From Lepidostoma basale (lineage: Eukaryota > Arthropoda > Insecta > Trichoptera > Lepidostomatidae), in the NCBI GenBank assembly GCA_022606425.2, contig JAHDVF020001552.1, positions 1 to 64,000 of the forward strand: a stretch of 64,000 nucleotides of DNA, written 5' to 3'. A program made the position numbers and the translations under genes. The notes beneath the pieces were generated by a model, which saw only the letters and a program-made list of their open reading frames with translations, had not been told where the DNA came from and made no database searches. Shown piece after piece: positions 13,106 to 25,095 of this stretch (the stretch's first letter is position 1; the number at the start of each line of letters is the position of its first letter).

Positions 13106-14391
13106 TTAGGTCCTTACATATGAAATTGGCGTTTTGTATGGGAGGAACATAAAGTTGATTTTATTTAAATATAATATATTTATTTAATCAAAGTATGTAC
13201 CATTGCTATCTATGCACTTTTGCCATCTCATAGGTAGTTCATCGATCCCTTTACTAAAAAAAACCATTCGGACGGGAATCAATAAAATCTTTGAAGTCGG
13301 TTTGGACTGCCCCATCGGAGTTGAATTTTTTCCCTTGCAAGAAGTTATCCAAATTTCGAAAAAAATAGTAATCTGTTGGGGCAAGGTCCGGAGAGTACGG
13401 TGGATGTCTTAGACATTCCAATTGAAGCTCTTCTAATTTGGTAGCCGTCTGTTGTGCAGTGTGTGGTCTAGCGTTATCATGAAGCAGCAGTGGCCTAGAG
13501 CGATTAACCAGCCTCGGTTGTTTAGCAGCTAGCTTTTCCATCATGGTTTGCAGTTGCTGACAATAGACATCTGCCGTAATCGTCTGGCCAAATTTAAGAA
13601 AGCTGTAGTGAACGACACCAGCACTAGTCCACCAAACGCTCACAAGTAACTTTTTTGGAGTCAATTTTCGCTTGGGGCATGGTTTGGCTGGTTCGGCAGG
13701 GTTCAGCCATTGCGATGAGCGCTTCCGATTATCATACAGGATCCACTTTTCATCACAGGTAATGATGCGATTCAAAATCCCTTCATTATTGTGCCGGTTG
13801 AGTAATGCAACGCAGCAGTCAACGCGCGTTTGTTGATTTGCTTCACTCAATTCGTGAGGTACCCACCTTTCAAGCTTTTTCACCTTCCCAATTTGCTTCA
13901 AGTGGATTAAAACAGTTTTATCACTAACACCGCAGCCTGCAGCTAACTCGGACGTGGTTTGCGATGGATCCGCTTCCACAATAGCCTTCAATTCTTCATT
14001 ATCAACTTTGGTCTCCGGCCGTCCACGGGGCTTGTTCTGCAGGTCGAAATTTCCAGAACGAAAACGTTGGAACCAAAAACGCACTGTGTTTTCTTTTGCG
14101 GCACCGTCGCCATACACATCATTAATCCTTCGAGCCGTTTCTGCAGCACTGGTGCCACGGTGGAACTCGTACTGTAAATAACGCGATATTTCAAGTTTTC
14201 CATTTTGTAAACTGAGTGACGCAAAGAAAAAAACAATTGAGGAAAAAACAAATGAATTATAATTTTCGAAACACAAATACTTGAGTAAATAGCTGTATAA
14301 ATTTGAATTTGGAATTCCTAACCAAAGAGAAGATATTTGAGATCAAAGTTGCCAGTACGGCAAAACGCCAATTTCATATGTAAGGACCTAA
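13106..14391 (-). mobile_element. Mariner element with matching TIRs and TA duplication
   Basis: Both ends carry the same inverted terminal repeat of about 31 bp, beginning TTAGGTCCTTACATATGAAA at 13106 and appearing as its complement ending at 14391. Each is flanked by TA (13104-13105 and 14392-14393), the canonical mariner target duplication. The length of 1286 bp is normal for mariner. I saw no mismatch in the TIRs, which suggests recent insertion. Confidence 0.95.
13184..14203 (-). pseudogene. Mariner transposase, two frameshifts
   Basis: The family transposase excises and inserts the element by cut and paste. The minus-strand frame has the helix-turn-helix N-terminus (AAETARRINDVYGD), the WVPHELSE linker motif, and a DD34D catalytic triad: the aspartate in TCDEKW, the one in HDNARPHTA, and the one in SPDLAPTDY, the last two separated by 34 residues. 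The C-terminus RWQKCIDSNGTYFD is in another frame, shifted at an eight-A run (13256-13263). The likely ATG at 14203 is also one base out of frame with the main body. Similarity to Hsmar1-like (cecropia) mariners is from memory of the family, so the subfamily is tentative. As it stands it is inactive, with few lesions. Confidence 0.9.
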
Positions 14392-15344
14392 TATAAAGAA
14401 ATCAATAATATATTATATTATAAATAGAAAGTTTAATGCTTAAAAAATCTTTTTAAAATGAAAGATTTATTACATAATATTTATTAATTTATTACGGTTT
14501 ACAAATATATGACGTAATTATAATTTGATTCCGTATAATTTAGGTACCAAGTTTAACTAACAATAAGTATATTGATCACATTATATCTACATAATTTTTG
14601 ATAATACGATAGTAAAGAGTAACATGATTACCATTGAAACTTATATAAAAGTGAATATCATGAATACAATTAATCAATGACACGGTCCACGTCACATATT
14701 ATTTACGTTTATTATTACGTTTCTTAGACCTTTTCGTGGAAAGTAATTATCCCTCGGGCATTACAAATTAATAAAGGAGTCTCGCTCGTAAGTCGAAATG
14801 GGATCTAGATATGCGAAACTGGACAATACGCGTATACTCGTAGCTCAAAATCGGATTCCGGATTTGTGGTTTGATCATTCGGTACGTAATTTGCGATTCT
14901 ATAGCGCTCCTTCCACCGTAGGGCCTTTGTAAAGAATCAACTGAAATATTAACTACTCGTGAAATGGCACGAAGTACCAGAATAGTTCACCTGAATACAG
15001 GCGATACGATTCGTATCCTGCGGGCAGCGTGGTAGGCCAAAGGTTAATTGCTAATTATTGTAGGATGGCGGGTGGCACAGCAGGCCGGGGGTAGGAGAGC
15101 TGGAGGTGGAGGTGGAGGGTGGTGCACGGCTGCCCACTGCAATGCGTCGGCTGAAGGCCAAACCAGCTCGCGAGCAACACTGTCACGGAACAATTGTGAC
15201 TAGGAAAATAAATTGCATAATAATCGCGGACCTTCAAACGATATGGCAATGCAAATCTGACAATAATGTATTTTTATATTAAACAAATAATAGGTATATG
15301 GTACAAGTGTATGGTACAAGGTATATGGTATAAGTGTCTAACTA
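14392..15344. other. No gene recognised
   Basis: AT-rich spacer. The stretch 15060-15140 is G-rich with a GGTGGAGGTGGAGG run. No coding or RNA feature is supported. Confidence 0.35.
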
Positions 15345-15800
15345 ACCATCACGCCGTTTCCCCCCGAGGGGCAAGCATAGAGAATGGACCGCCACACCGC
15401 TCTGACCTGACATAACTCACGAGAATCCTCTACATTCATACATCGCATCTTGGCTTATTTTTCCACCCACACTACTTGTAGACAATTATTGAACCATTCT
15501 TCCTCATTCATACATTCCATTTGCCCAAACCATCTAAGTGATATTTTTTCATTTTACTTAGGATGCAATCATCTGCCTTACATTTATTGCTTATTTCGTC
15601 GTTTGGTATTCTATCATATAACGTTTTCAGGCACATTCTTTTCAGCGATCTCATTTCTACGGCATTTATCCTAATTTCATATTTTTGCCAGCTCCAAGCC
15701 TCACTTCCATAGGTAAGAATTGACACTAGAACTCTATTATGTACTACCATCTTTGGTTCAGTGGATGCAGTGATGATTTTGAGTGCACCATTTATTAAGA
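15345..15800 (-). mobile_element. RTE-like LINE 3' fragment
   Basis: On the minus strand 15510-15790 encodes SILTYGSEAWSW and INAVEMRSLKRMC, the region after the RT palm in RTE-like LINEs. The 3' end at 15345-15400 reads toward GGCGTGATGGTTAGTTAG, the stop codon and TTAG tail of this family. Frame-broken between the two parts. Confidence 0.75.
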
Positions 15801-16565
15801 GTCGATGTAAAAATACTGCCCAATAAAGTAGCACTAATTACAGTGTACAACATTAAACTATTTTTAAAACTCATTATTTGATGTAAAAAGAAAAAAAACT
15901 TATTTTTTAATTGTCACGAATACGACGCAGATTCACAACCTCAGTGGAAGTGCCATTCATTTCTATTCGATGAAGAACAGCGCAGTACGCTGAATGGCAC
16001 GCTCTTTAGGCTCTAAAATTAGTAAAAACACAATTGCACGCAAACACAATGATCTTACCAAAGTGAAGTGACGTGACCATTAAAAAAATCGGTACAATGT
16101 ACACTATACAACACAGAGACTGCCTCGAATCAGTGGCTCGAGTTCAAAATCTAGAACCACGGCCGTGGGAGCGGGTATTATAATCTATCAAAAATGATCG
16201 AGGAATAACGCTCCAAATTTTTAAAATACGAAATTCGTCTCTTTGTTATTATAATAATTCCGCTGGGCAACATACCGAATGTGTGACAGCTAAAACTAGT
16301 GATTTATTAACATCAAGGATTTCCATCTGTCCCTACAAATGTAATTTTTTTTAAATGATTGGAGAAAAACCTTTCGACGCGAATGAAACTATGTTACTTT
16401 CTTTTTTTTCTCTTTAACTCTTTAAAATATACCTTTACTTTTGTTTGAATTAAGTTTAATTCATTAGTCTGTACTATTAATTAACTAACCATCATACCGT
16501 TTCTCAGAGGGGAGGGGGAGGATTCTTTCCTGCCATAACTCCGCTTCTTCTACATTCATATAAAA
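15801..16565. other. No gene recognised
   Basis: AT-rich sequence. A degenerate CTAACTAACCATCATACC stretch at 16480-16540 is a further weak copy of the LINE 3' end. Confidence 0.35.
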
Positions 16566-16870
16566 ACTAACTAACTAACTAACCATCACGCCATCTCCCC
16601 GAAAGGGTAGGCAGAAAGAATGGACTGTCACACTTTAACCGATGCGGCACTCCATCCTTCTCTTTTCGCCCCGCGGAAGACGCGGTGTGATGGGTTGCGA
16701 ACTTCATCGCCACCAATAAGCATCTCCCGCGCACACTTCGATCGTCCAATATCCATTAAATAAATCTAAAGCAAATACGAGTATTATAAAATACAATGAT
16801 ATAAAATAAAATAACAAAATAAAAATAATTTAACACAAAATGTTATTTTTAGATGATGCACATATGATTA
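16566..16870 (-). repeat. Fold-back repeat with TTAG tail (copy R1)
   Basis: Read on the minus strand it ends in a (TTAG)n tail at 16566-16582. Inside are two related modules of about 55 bp facing each other: CATCACGCCATCTCCCCGAA at 16584 and, inverted, the complement of CATCACACCGCGTCTTCCGC ending near 16697. An A/T-rich arm continues to about 16870 and matches 22605-22730 in reverse complement. Confidence 0.75.
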
Positions 16871-17980
16871 TGTTTTGCGAATATAGGTGATAAATAGAAC
16901 TATTTATAGTTATGTATTATTTAAGTTACCATGTATGTTGTTTCATGACAATATATTTTAAAATTGTAACAACATAACAATATTTGAAACATTCACTTGT
17001 CCATTGGGTAATGCATTGATTTTGGGTAATATTTAATTATTTTTGACTGTATAGATATATGAAATTAATAATTAGATCACTGGGCGCAAGGAAGGTGCCT
17101 CCGTGTGTAGTGTAACTATAACACCCGGCACCCCTGGAAACGAAATGATTTTATAATAATATTTTAAATATTTTTATAAATATAATATATAAAAATATAA
17201 AATAGCCTATTCGTCACAAGCCATGTCGGTAGGTGGAGCGTACTTCATGCGCGAGATATAAGTAAGGAGCAAACAGGAGGCTGAGGTCCGTCGGTACTGT
17301 AATCGTATATCGGTTGCGCGCCAGCCTCCCCGCCCCCGAGAGCTAAAATTAGAAGCGTCTCCGGAATCGTCGTGTGGTGCGGAGCGCGCGGCGGACACCG
17401 CGGGGAAATTAATTACTAACCGACTAAACCGACTTGCGCTAATCACCCTAGTTTAGAACATCAGCCTAAACAATACCACCCACAGTACAGTGACATATGG
17501 GAAATATTCATTCAAGAACTATTCAACGTGGCAGCATTCCAAGTAAACCTCCTTAAATATGCAGCTATAGCGGATTTGTGAATACTCGCATGATGAAGGT
17601 AACACAATTCAATGTCGTGTTCATGTTCACATGATTTTATACTTATTCCCTTTAAAATTCTTTATTTTTTAATCTTTCCGTCGATCGGCTTGCGCTGTAA
17701 TGAATCAAACATGTTTGAACCGGGTATATGCATATCTCCCCGCTCCGCTAGTTTCAATCCAAGGGATTGGTTTGCAGCAAAGTGTAACATTTTTGCTGGT
17801 TCTTGGGATGCCACTTGGGCCTTTTAAGGTGAGAGTTTCCCGTTGCTTTCCACATCTACAAAACAAGATATATACGAATATCGAACTCACTCTAACCACG
17901 GGGTCGTGGTTCCACACTCTACACACAAAAAAATGTATTCACTTTATGTTTCCACGGGTGAAATGAACTTGACCTAAATA
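16871..17980. other. No gene recognised; GC-rich patch 17205-17450
   Basis: The patch at 17205-17450 is CpG-richer than its flanks but has no conserved peptide. 17700-17840 contains CAATCCAAGGGATTGGTTTG, resembling the LINE fragment at 51945. Confidence 0.35.
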
Positions 17981-18889
17981 TCTATCTATATAAATAAAAG
18001 GCGATCTTCCGGGTGTGTGTCGACTATTTCTGAGGTTATTCCTGAGCTGATCCTTCTGTATCTTGGGGAATGGACTAATTGGAATTTAGCGGTCGTCATA
18101 GGCATATTTTCGTTATTAATCGAGCTCTAATTAACTTTATAAATTAATCAATTAATTGAAAATTTTCGTAGTGCAAACGAATATAGACCTTAATGTTCGT
18201 ATCACCTGAGTATCAATCTTTTGAGTCTATATTCGTTTGACACGGTCTGGAGAGAATTCAGTCTCCATGTAATTTTGTGTAGTGGCAACAATGTGTTTTG
18301 CTTTCTGACAGTCCAATATATTGCGTTTTACTTTGGGATGTATAATACTTAATACGTTTTGCTTATTACGTACTAAAATAATTGGTTGTTTAATTGGTAC
18401 AGTATATTTTATTGGCCATATTTTAATGTACACTAATGCAGACAGGTAATTATACTTCTTAATTTTGGCGAGTATAATTTTTACGCGTCAATTTGAGGTT
18501 ATGAACGAAATTTTATTTTTTCGTGTGGCTGAAACTTATTCGTTTCTCTTACGTTCGACGGTGATTACTTAATGATATTCGTTTTCTAGAGTTCTAGCCG
18601 TTCGATTGGTCACGTGGTCTCTGAACTGTCACAATCTCTTTGTACGTCGTAATATTTTGTAGGTATGAAGTTTCGGTACTTTTAGGTTATGAAGTTTTTG
18701 GGATTAAAAATATTCAATGATAATTAAATTGTTCAGGTTATTTCAAAGGATGATAGCGAAAATATAAAATATTGGACGTCGAAGCTCTACAAGAATATGA
18801 AGAAACTTGCTTCCGTAAGTATAATATAATATTTATATTTCTAATTCATAAATATATTTTCAGTTTATTCTATTTTGCTGTTTTCTTTA

Positions 18890-18990
18890 TACGCATACTT
18901 TGGTCAGGGAAATTGTTACATTACCACAGCAACGGTAAGAAAGTTCTAATGATATACAATATGAATTACAATATGAATGAATGACACAAT
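18890..18990 (+). repeat. Internal duplication partner of 20285-20370
   Basis: CTTTGGTCAGGGAAAT, then CCACAGCAACG and AAGTTCTAATGATATACAAT recur almost exactly at 20285-20370. This points to duplication within the Helitron-like region. Confidence 0.7.
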
Positions 18991-19164
18991 TCTTATGACT
19001 TTTTCCGTTTATTTCTAGGAAAATAAAGTAACGGATCAGAGATGGGACGAAAATTACCGATGCAGCGTGCAAAATAACTTCGTTAAAATGGAATTAGATC
19101 AATCAAACAACGGATGATCAGTGAATTAGATGTACCCTGGAGTGGCGAATGAAAACCGGCTCAT

Positions 19165-19650
19165 TTTTACATTACACATAAGCTACTTTTAGTAGTTTTC
19201 ATTCATATATGAAAATTCCATTATTAATTTCAGGTAAAGTTTTTAAATTTACAGTTTATAGACAATAATTAAGCACATTCCCAAACGTGCCACCTATATA
19301 TCTGAATTTTGTGTTGCTCGGGCTGCCTGAAATATGCTTCCTGCACGCCTCAGATGCATTGACAAGCCGACAGACTTTAATTCTCACCTAAAAACCCACC
19401 TTTTCAAATTATCGCATAAAATGGTAACAACGGTTGTCTGTATATCAATAAACAATATTATATCACATTTGCACAAAACATTCATATGTTTAGAGAAACA
19501 AAATTCTTGATTTTGTTGTCCATGAAATTCACATCAGAGCCAATAAAGTAAGTTTCTACGATCGTGATTTCGCTGTTGTTACATGCACCTTTCATGACTA
19601 AAAACATTGTCAAAGCGCCCTTGAGGTGAGCTATTCACGAAAACGGCGAT
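19165..19650 (+). repeat. About 490-bp segment duplicated at 21577-22090, with CR1-like LINE 3' end
   Basis: It starts TTTACATTACACATAAGCTA and ends GAGGTGAGCTATTCACGAAA. The second half is the 3' end of the LINE seen at 2830-5690. It is interrupted at about 19440-19570 by a 125-bp insert that lies at the same place in the second copy. Confidence 0.85.
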
Positions 19651-20891
19651 TATCAGTTCCGTAAGTTCAATGTTTATATTTTGATATGTACAGGTTTAAA
19701 TTTTGAATTAATTGGTTTATTTTGTATATATAAGAATATAGACAATTTATATGAAGGAGTCTGGTTGTAATGAATGCTTTTGTAAAATTTTTGTTATTTC
19801 TTTAGCACAATCATAACTGCATTGATTAGCATAGTTTTTGATAGTTATTTTTGCCGTTCAGGTAAAGTTTCTAAAATCTCCTACATATAATATTAACACA
19901 TTTCCACGCAACTCTTGCAATGCTCGATCAAGAGCCTCGAGTATTTTTTTTAAATATACTGCTTAGTGAACACTTGGAATTCATTAATTGTATGGAAGTT
20001 GAAAATTTGCCATATGCGCCTCTTCGATGTCCGCCTTATGCCAATTCCAATATTATTATTTTTTATTTCTAGGAAACAATATTAATTAATCAGAGATCGG
20101 AATGGAATCGGTCATATAGCAGGGACAACGGATGATAAGATGCACCCTGGAGTAGCGGGCGAGAAACAACTGGCAGAATTTTGAATGGTATTGCGCTATT
20201 TTATTAATGTTATTTAATTATTATGATTTTAATTAGTTATTTAAAATACAATTAATATGACATTTGATGAATTCAAACATAAAGGTGTTCTTTATACGCG
20301 TACTTTGGTCAGGGAAATATTAAAATTACCACAGCAACGATAAGAAAGTTCTAATGATATACAATATCAATTTATTCGTTTTACTTACGTGTCATTTTAG
20401 GTTATGACGTTTCGTTGTGTAATAATTAGTTAATTGGTATAATCTATTTTAATAATGTTGTTTTAATGTAAAATTGTTCTGGCAGGGCGAAAATCTATAT
20501 CTTTGGGATTAGATATTAAGTTTTGATAAAATAATTGCCTGGTTGTGAGAGACCACTGGTCTAATGGGGATATTTTTGTATTGGGATTGAAATTATTTTG
20601 ATAATGAGCCATATTGGTGCATCTGCATGTTGCAATTCTTCTTTATTTTCCATTCCACTGAGTAATTCCAGCAGCACACATACCCAAATACACTATGAGT
20701 TACTTCAGCTGTTTTAGTTTTTCTCTGAAAACAAATGCTGTGATAGGTAAACATATCCTTATATGCAGCATTAGCTGCCTCAGTTAGAAGAGTCCAGTAA
20801 TATTCCATTTTTGACCATTAAATTCTACATTATGCTGAGATTTAAAATATTCAAAGATAATGAAATTGATTTCAGGTTATTTCATTTGCTT

Positions 20892-20991
20892 GAGGATGGG
20901 GAAGACAACGCAGAAGATAATGGATTGCGCATGTGCAGAGGATGGGGAAAACAACGCAGAAGATACTGGAGTTCGCATGTCCAGAGGATGG
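20892..20991 (+). repeat. Two-unit tandem repeat, 46-bp period
   Basis: Two units beginning GAGGATGGGGAAGACAACG (20892) and GAGGATGGGGAAAACAACG (20938) are followed by a partial third. The sequence resembles a LINE ORF end (HVQRMDPT). Confidence 0.75.
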
Positions 20992-21124
20992 ATCCCACAC
21001 TTCGATATATGCGTATCACAAGACAATGTTGTTATCTTTATGAACTAATTTGGAATGGTATGTACAGGTTTAAATTGGATTAATTGGTTTAATTCGTTAC
21101 ATAAGAATATAGACAATTTATGTT

Positions 21125-21560
21125 TACTACTCCATGATACATTCTCATCTGTCTTACCTTTCCTGTATTTGGGGCTTTATTACAAAGAAGAAAGCTAATG
21201 AGATTCAGGTGATCCAAAATCGGGCTGTTAGAAATATTTTCCGTCTACCGTGGTACACTCATGTAAGGGCCCTATATTCTCAGACGAAAATAATTCCATT
21301 TCAAATCCATCCAAAATTAGAGATCACTAAAACTATAATACAAATAATAAAGTCATCAACGCGCTCTAATACTCGACCAATATTCAATACGGACGTACAC
21401 CAACATGATACGCGCTCACAGAATAAGAAGCATTGCGTTCAACTAGATTCGGTGTAAAATCCTTACAATTTATAGCCTCTACAGAATTTAATAAACTCCC
21501 TAATGATTTAATAATGATGTCGAACCAAAAACTTCAATCTGATCAACTTAAAAGTAATTT
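21125..21560 (+). mobile_element. LINE reverse-transcriptase C-terminal fragment
   Basis: The frame reads SHLSYLSCIWG, then IQVIQNRAVRNIFRLPW, the thumb region found after the RT in jockey/CR1-group LINEs. It is truncated on both sides and shifted near 21440. Confidence 0.7.
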
Positions 21561-21576
21561 TTACATTACATTTTTA

Positions 21577-22090
21577 CATTTTTACATTACACATAAGCTA
21601 CTTTTAGTAGTTTTCATTCATATATGAAAATTCCATTATTAATTTCAGGTAAGGTTTTTAAATTTACAGTTTATAGACAATAATTAAGCACATTCCCAAA
21701 CGTGCCACCTATACGAGTATATCTGAATTTTGTGTTGCTCGGGCTTTCACAGTAGTAGGTTCGTCCGCCTGAAATATGCTTCCTGCACGCCTCAGATGCA
21801 TTGACAATCCGACAGACTTTAAATATCACCTAAAAACCCACCTTTTCAAATTATCGCATAAAATGTTAACAACGGTTGTCTGTATATCAATAAACAATAT
21901 TATATCACATTTGCACAAAACATTCATATGTTTAGAGAAACAAAATTCTTGATTTTGTTGTCCATGAAATTCACATCAGAGCCAATAAATTAAGTTTCTA
22001 CGATCGTGATTTCGCTGTTGTCACATGCACCTTTCATGACTAAAAACAATGTCAAAGCGCCCTTGAGGTGAGCTATTCACGAAAACGGCG
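21577..22090 (+). repeat. Second copy of the 19165-19650 segment
   Basis: Near-identical to 19165-19650, including the 125-bp insert (about 21884-22016). It differs by small insertions near 21713 and 21745 and retains slightly more LINE sequence. Confidence 0.85.
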
Positions 22091-22099
22091 ATTATACAA

Positions 22100-22275
22100 A
22101 TTAAACAAACAAACAAACCATCACGCCGTTTCCCCACAGGGGTAGGCAGAGAGAATGGACCATAACACTACTCTATCCTGGCAAACCTCTCTAGCTTCCT
22201 CCACATTCATACAACGAGTCATACACGCATGTCGATTCCTCCGACTTCTAACATGACCAACCTTTAAAATCTGAT
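22100..22275 (-). mobile_element. RTE-like LINE 3' end with TTTG tail
   Basis: On the minus strand it encodes MNVEEAREVCQD, then SILSAYPCGETA and a stop, followed two bases later by a (TTTG)n tail. It is a cousin of the TTAG-tailed copies. Confidence 0.8.
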
Positions 22276-22604
22276 TAGTTTAATTAATTTGACAAATTAA
22301 TCAGATTAAAAGGTTTTATTAGTTTTATCGTTTTTGTAAAGAATTTTGACAGGTGTAGAAATAAATTTTTCATTTGTTCCAATGACAATTTGAATCATTT
22401 CTTCAATATTATTTTCAAGTTCTTGCTGGTTAAGTGCCTTACTACAGATAATTTAAAAAATGGTGGATACGTGTAACATAAATTAAATAAACACAAATGT
22501 CCGGATCGTCCAAGTCAACATGTGCAACATCGAAAAAAACATTATGTGTTATTACATTATGTGCTAAATTAAAAAACAGTGGATACGTGGAACATATTAT
22601 AAAT

Positions 22605-22920
22605 TAAATAGACAATATGTGCACCGTCTAAAAAGAACATTTTGTGTAAAATTATTTTTATTTTGTTATTTTATTTTATATCATTGTATTTTATATTATT
22701 TGTTTTAGATTTATTTTGTGGGTGTTGGACGATCGAAGTGTGCGCGGGAGATGCCTATTGGTGGCGATGAGGTTCGCAACCCATCACACCGCGTCTCCCG
22801 CGGGGCGAAAAGAGAAGGATGGAGTGCCGCATCAGTAAAAGTGTGACAGTCCATTCTCTCTGCTTACACTTTCGGGGAGACGGCGTGATGGTTAGTTAGT
22901 TAGTTAGTTAATTTGACAAA
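22605..22920 (+). repeat. Fold-back repeat with TTAG tail (copy R2)
   Basis: Reverse-complement match to R1 across about 300 bp, ending GGCGTGATGGTTAGTTAG at 22880-22912. It carries the CATCACACCGCGTCTCCCGC module at 22783 and the inverse TTTCGGGGAGACGGCGTGAT module at 22870. Confidence 0.8.
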
Positions 22921-23099
22921 TTAGCCTAATTATTATTATTATTATTATGCATATAGCATGAACTGCCATTTATATGAAGAATATCTTCAGCAAACAAGTG
23001 AAAAACAGTTGTAATTCATTCATTGTATGGAAATTTAAATTTTGCCTTATGCGTCTCTTCGGTGTCCGCCTTATGGCAATTCAAATTTTTTTTTTTTTA

Positions 23100-23390
23100 A
23101 TTCCAGGGCCCAAAATTGATGAATCAAGGATCGGACCAAAGTTGCCGATGCAGCGTGTAAAATAACTAATGTTTAAATGGAATGGGATCGGTCATAAAGC
23201 AAGGACAACGGGTGATAAGATCTTCTGGCCTGGAGTGGCGAAAGAGAAACAGCTACACAAATTCTGGCAGATCACAAGCAAGATGGTCTGATGACATTAA
23301 ACGAGTGGCAGGAGGTCAATGGCGCAGAGCGGCGAGGGATACAGTTGTGGAAGTCGGGAAGGGAGGCTTTTGTAGTATTATCATCTATAT
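23100..23390 (+). mobile_element. LINE ORF C-terminal fragment
   Basis: The frame reads ARWSDDIKRVAGGQWRRAAR, typical of the C-terminus of RTE-like LINE ORFs. Weaker copies of the upstream part (GATCGGTCATAAAGCAAGGA) occur at 19030-19140 and 20090-20170. Confidence 0.7.
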
Positions 23391-23419
23391 TACTATTCCA
23401 CGCCAGCGGACTCGCAGTG

Positions 23420-23555
23420 CCGAAATCACGATCGTAGAAACTTACTTTATTGGCTCTGATGTGAATTTCATGGACAACAAAATCAAGAGTTTTGTTTCTT
23501 TAATATAATGAATGTTTTCTGCAAATGTGATATAATATTGTTTATTTGATTATTA
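23420..23555 (-). repeat. Inverted third copy of the 125-bp insert
   Basis: AAATCACGATCGTAGAAACT through AATATTGTTTATT is the reverse complement of the insert found in both 19440-19570 and 21884-22016. Confidence 0.8.
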
Positions 23556-23939
23556 AATTTCATATAAAATATTCAAAAAATAGTTTTTCAATTACCTTAG
23601 TAATATGTATTCAAGTTTATAATTCACAGCGAGTTTGCTTGGATTGAAACTTTGTTTTAAAGATATAGACACACATTTTTGCATCCATACACATGGCATT
23701 TAATCCAATAAATAAACGAATTGCTATTGAACTTTAATTGTATTTGTTGAATATATATTGGGTTTATTTATGTACTCGAATTTAGCAATAGCGAAGCGTT
23801 GCCGGGTCAGCTAGTCTTAAATAAGAGCAAAGTTAATGAACCGTCACAAAAGAACATTAACTTCCATTGTCTATTCTCAAATGAAAAAGAAAAATACAAC
23901 CCTTTCATACAAGTAACTTAATTAAATACAGGGAAAAAA

Positions 23940-24200
23940 ATTACAAACATTTCGCTCCGACCGGAGTTTCGCCAGGGTAACTAAAGAAACGTTTGGTTTC
24001 CGTGAAGATACAGGAACAAAACAAACTTTCAAAGATCCAGTTGGATCGAGACCGATTTTATATAACATTATCAAATGTCGTCATCAAATATCATTCGATA
24101 ATCCTTATAGAAAACAGACATTTTTATTCGTATGAATTATTTAATATGGAGTTTTACATCATTGTTCAAGAAACAATAAACCTAATATGAATGTTTTAGA
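23940..24200. repeat. MITE debris, including half of the recurrent palindromic family
   Basis: GTTTTACATCATTGTTCAAG at 24150 matches in reverse the flank of the MITE at 43600. CGACCGGAGTTTCGCC at 23960 resembles the palindrome at 53385. Half-copies only. Confidence 0.5.
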
Positions 24201-24624
24201 TTTTAAATATCGATAGACCGCATTCCTATATAGAATGGATCCAAATCGTCGAGACTTGAGTTACGGCAAATTGCGTCCATAGCACACTAGAGGCGCGGGC
24301 TGCAGCAGGCCGATGGACTTGACCAAATAATGGGATAATGCCACCGATTCGGTCGCAAATCACGCGCAAGGCTGAACTGATTAGGTTACACACATCGCGA
24401 GTGGCACACTATGCCACGGTACACCTATCCCTCACTTTACGAAATTTCACAGTGCGAAACATTTTTTAAAAGCTTAACAAGAACATGAAGAGCAAATTAA
24501 CAAACGCCAACAACATATTTCCTGCTATACCCGGCATGTTCCCTCATCAAGTTATAATACAAATTCTAATACGAAATCTTCTAAATGCACTTTGGATTAG
24601 ATTGTATTAAGTGGATGTAATAGT

Positions 24625-24735
24625 ATTCCTGGAGACTGACGGGTGACAGGAGCGCATGGCGTGCCATGGTCACTGGTTTACAGGATGGACACAACCCTTA
24701 AACATGAGGAATGCGACTGAGAAGAAGAATAGTAT
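24625..24735 (+). mobile_element. LINE 3' end fragment
   Basis: CTGGAGACTGAC, then AGGATGGACACAACCC and a GAAGAAGAA tail. The same end appears inverted at 59430-59610. Confidence 0.6.
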
Positions 24736-24824
24736 TCACTTGGCGCATACAAACATTCATTACAACAGGTGGGACTTTAACAAATTGTTAAGTGAGAACT
24801 TTTTTTTTCGTAAGACAACAACAA

Positions 24825-25095
24825 ACCTTCACAGTTTCCCTGGAAGGGTAGGCAGAGAGAATGGATAGCCACACTACTCGATCCAGGCATACCTTTCTAG
24901 CATCTTCCATATTCACAGAGCGAGTCAAACACGCACATCGAGTCTACATCCACATGGCCAATCTTTAAAATTTTATTAATTTGGTCATACCATGTTTTCC
25001 TTGGTCTTCCTCGACTCCGTACTCCATTCACATCGTTAACGTATACTTTCTTAACCATCCTTTCTTCATCCACGCGTTCTTGTGTCCAAACCAAT
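24825..25095 (-). mobile_element. RTE-like LINE 3' fragment
   Basis: The minus-strand frame reads MVKKVYVNDVNGVRSRGRPR, then KTWYDQINKILKIGHV, and shifts before the family end near 24830. It has no intact stop/tail module. Confidence 0.75.

Larger units (their letters stand above)
17981..23814 (+). mobile_element. Helitron-like element carrying nested repeats
   Basis: The left end TCTATCTATATAAATAAAAG follows an A. The right end GGGTCAGCTAG precedes a T, as expected for Helitron insertion between A and T with TC and CTRR termini. Just before the right end GCAATAGCGAAGCGTTGC can fold into a short GC-rich hairpin with one bulged A, the expected 3' terminal structure. No Rep/helicase frame is present, so it would be non-autonomous. 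The inside is largely LINE and MITE debris with internal duplications, so it may be one long element or a chimera of ends. Confidence 0.6.
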
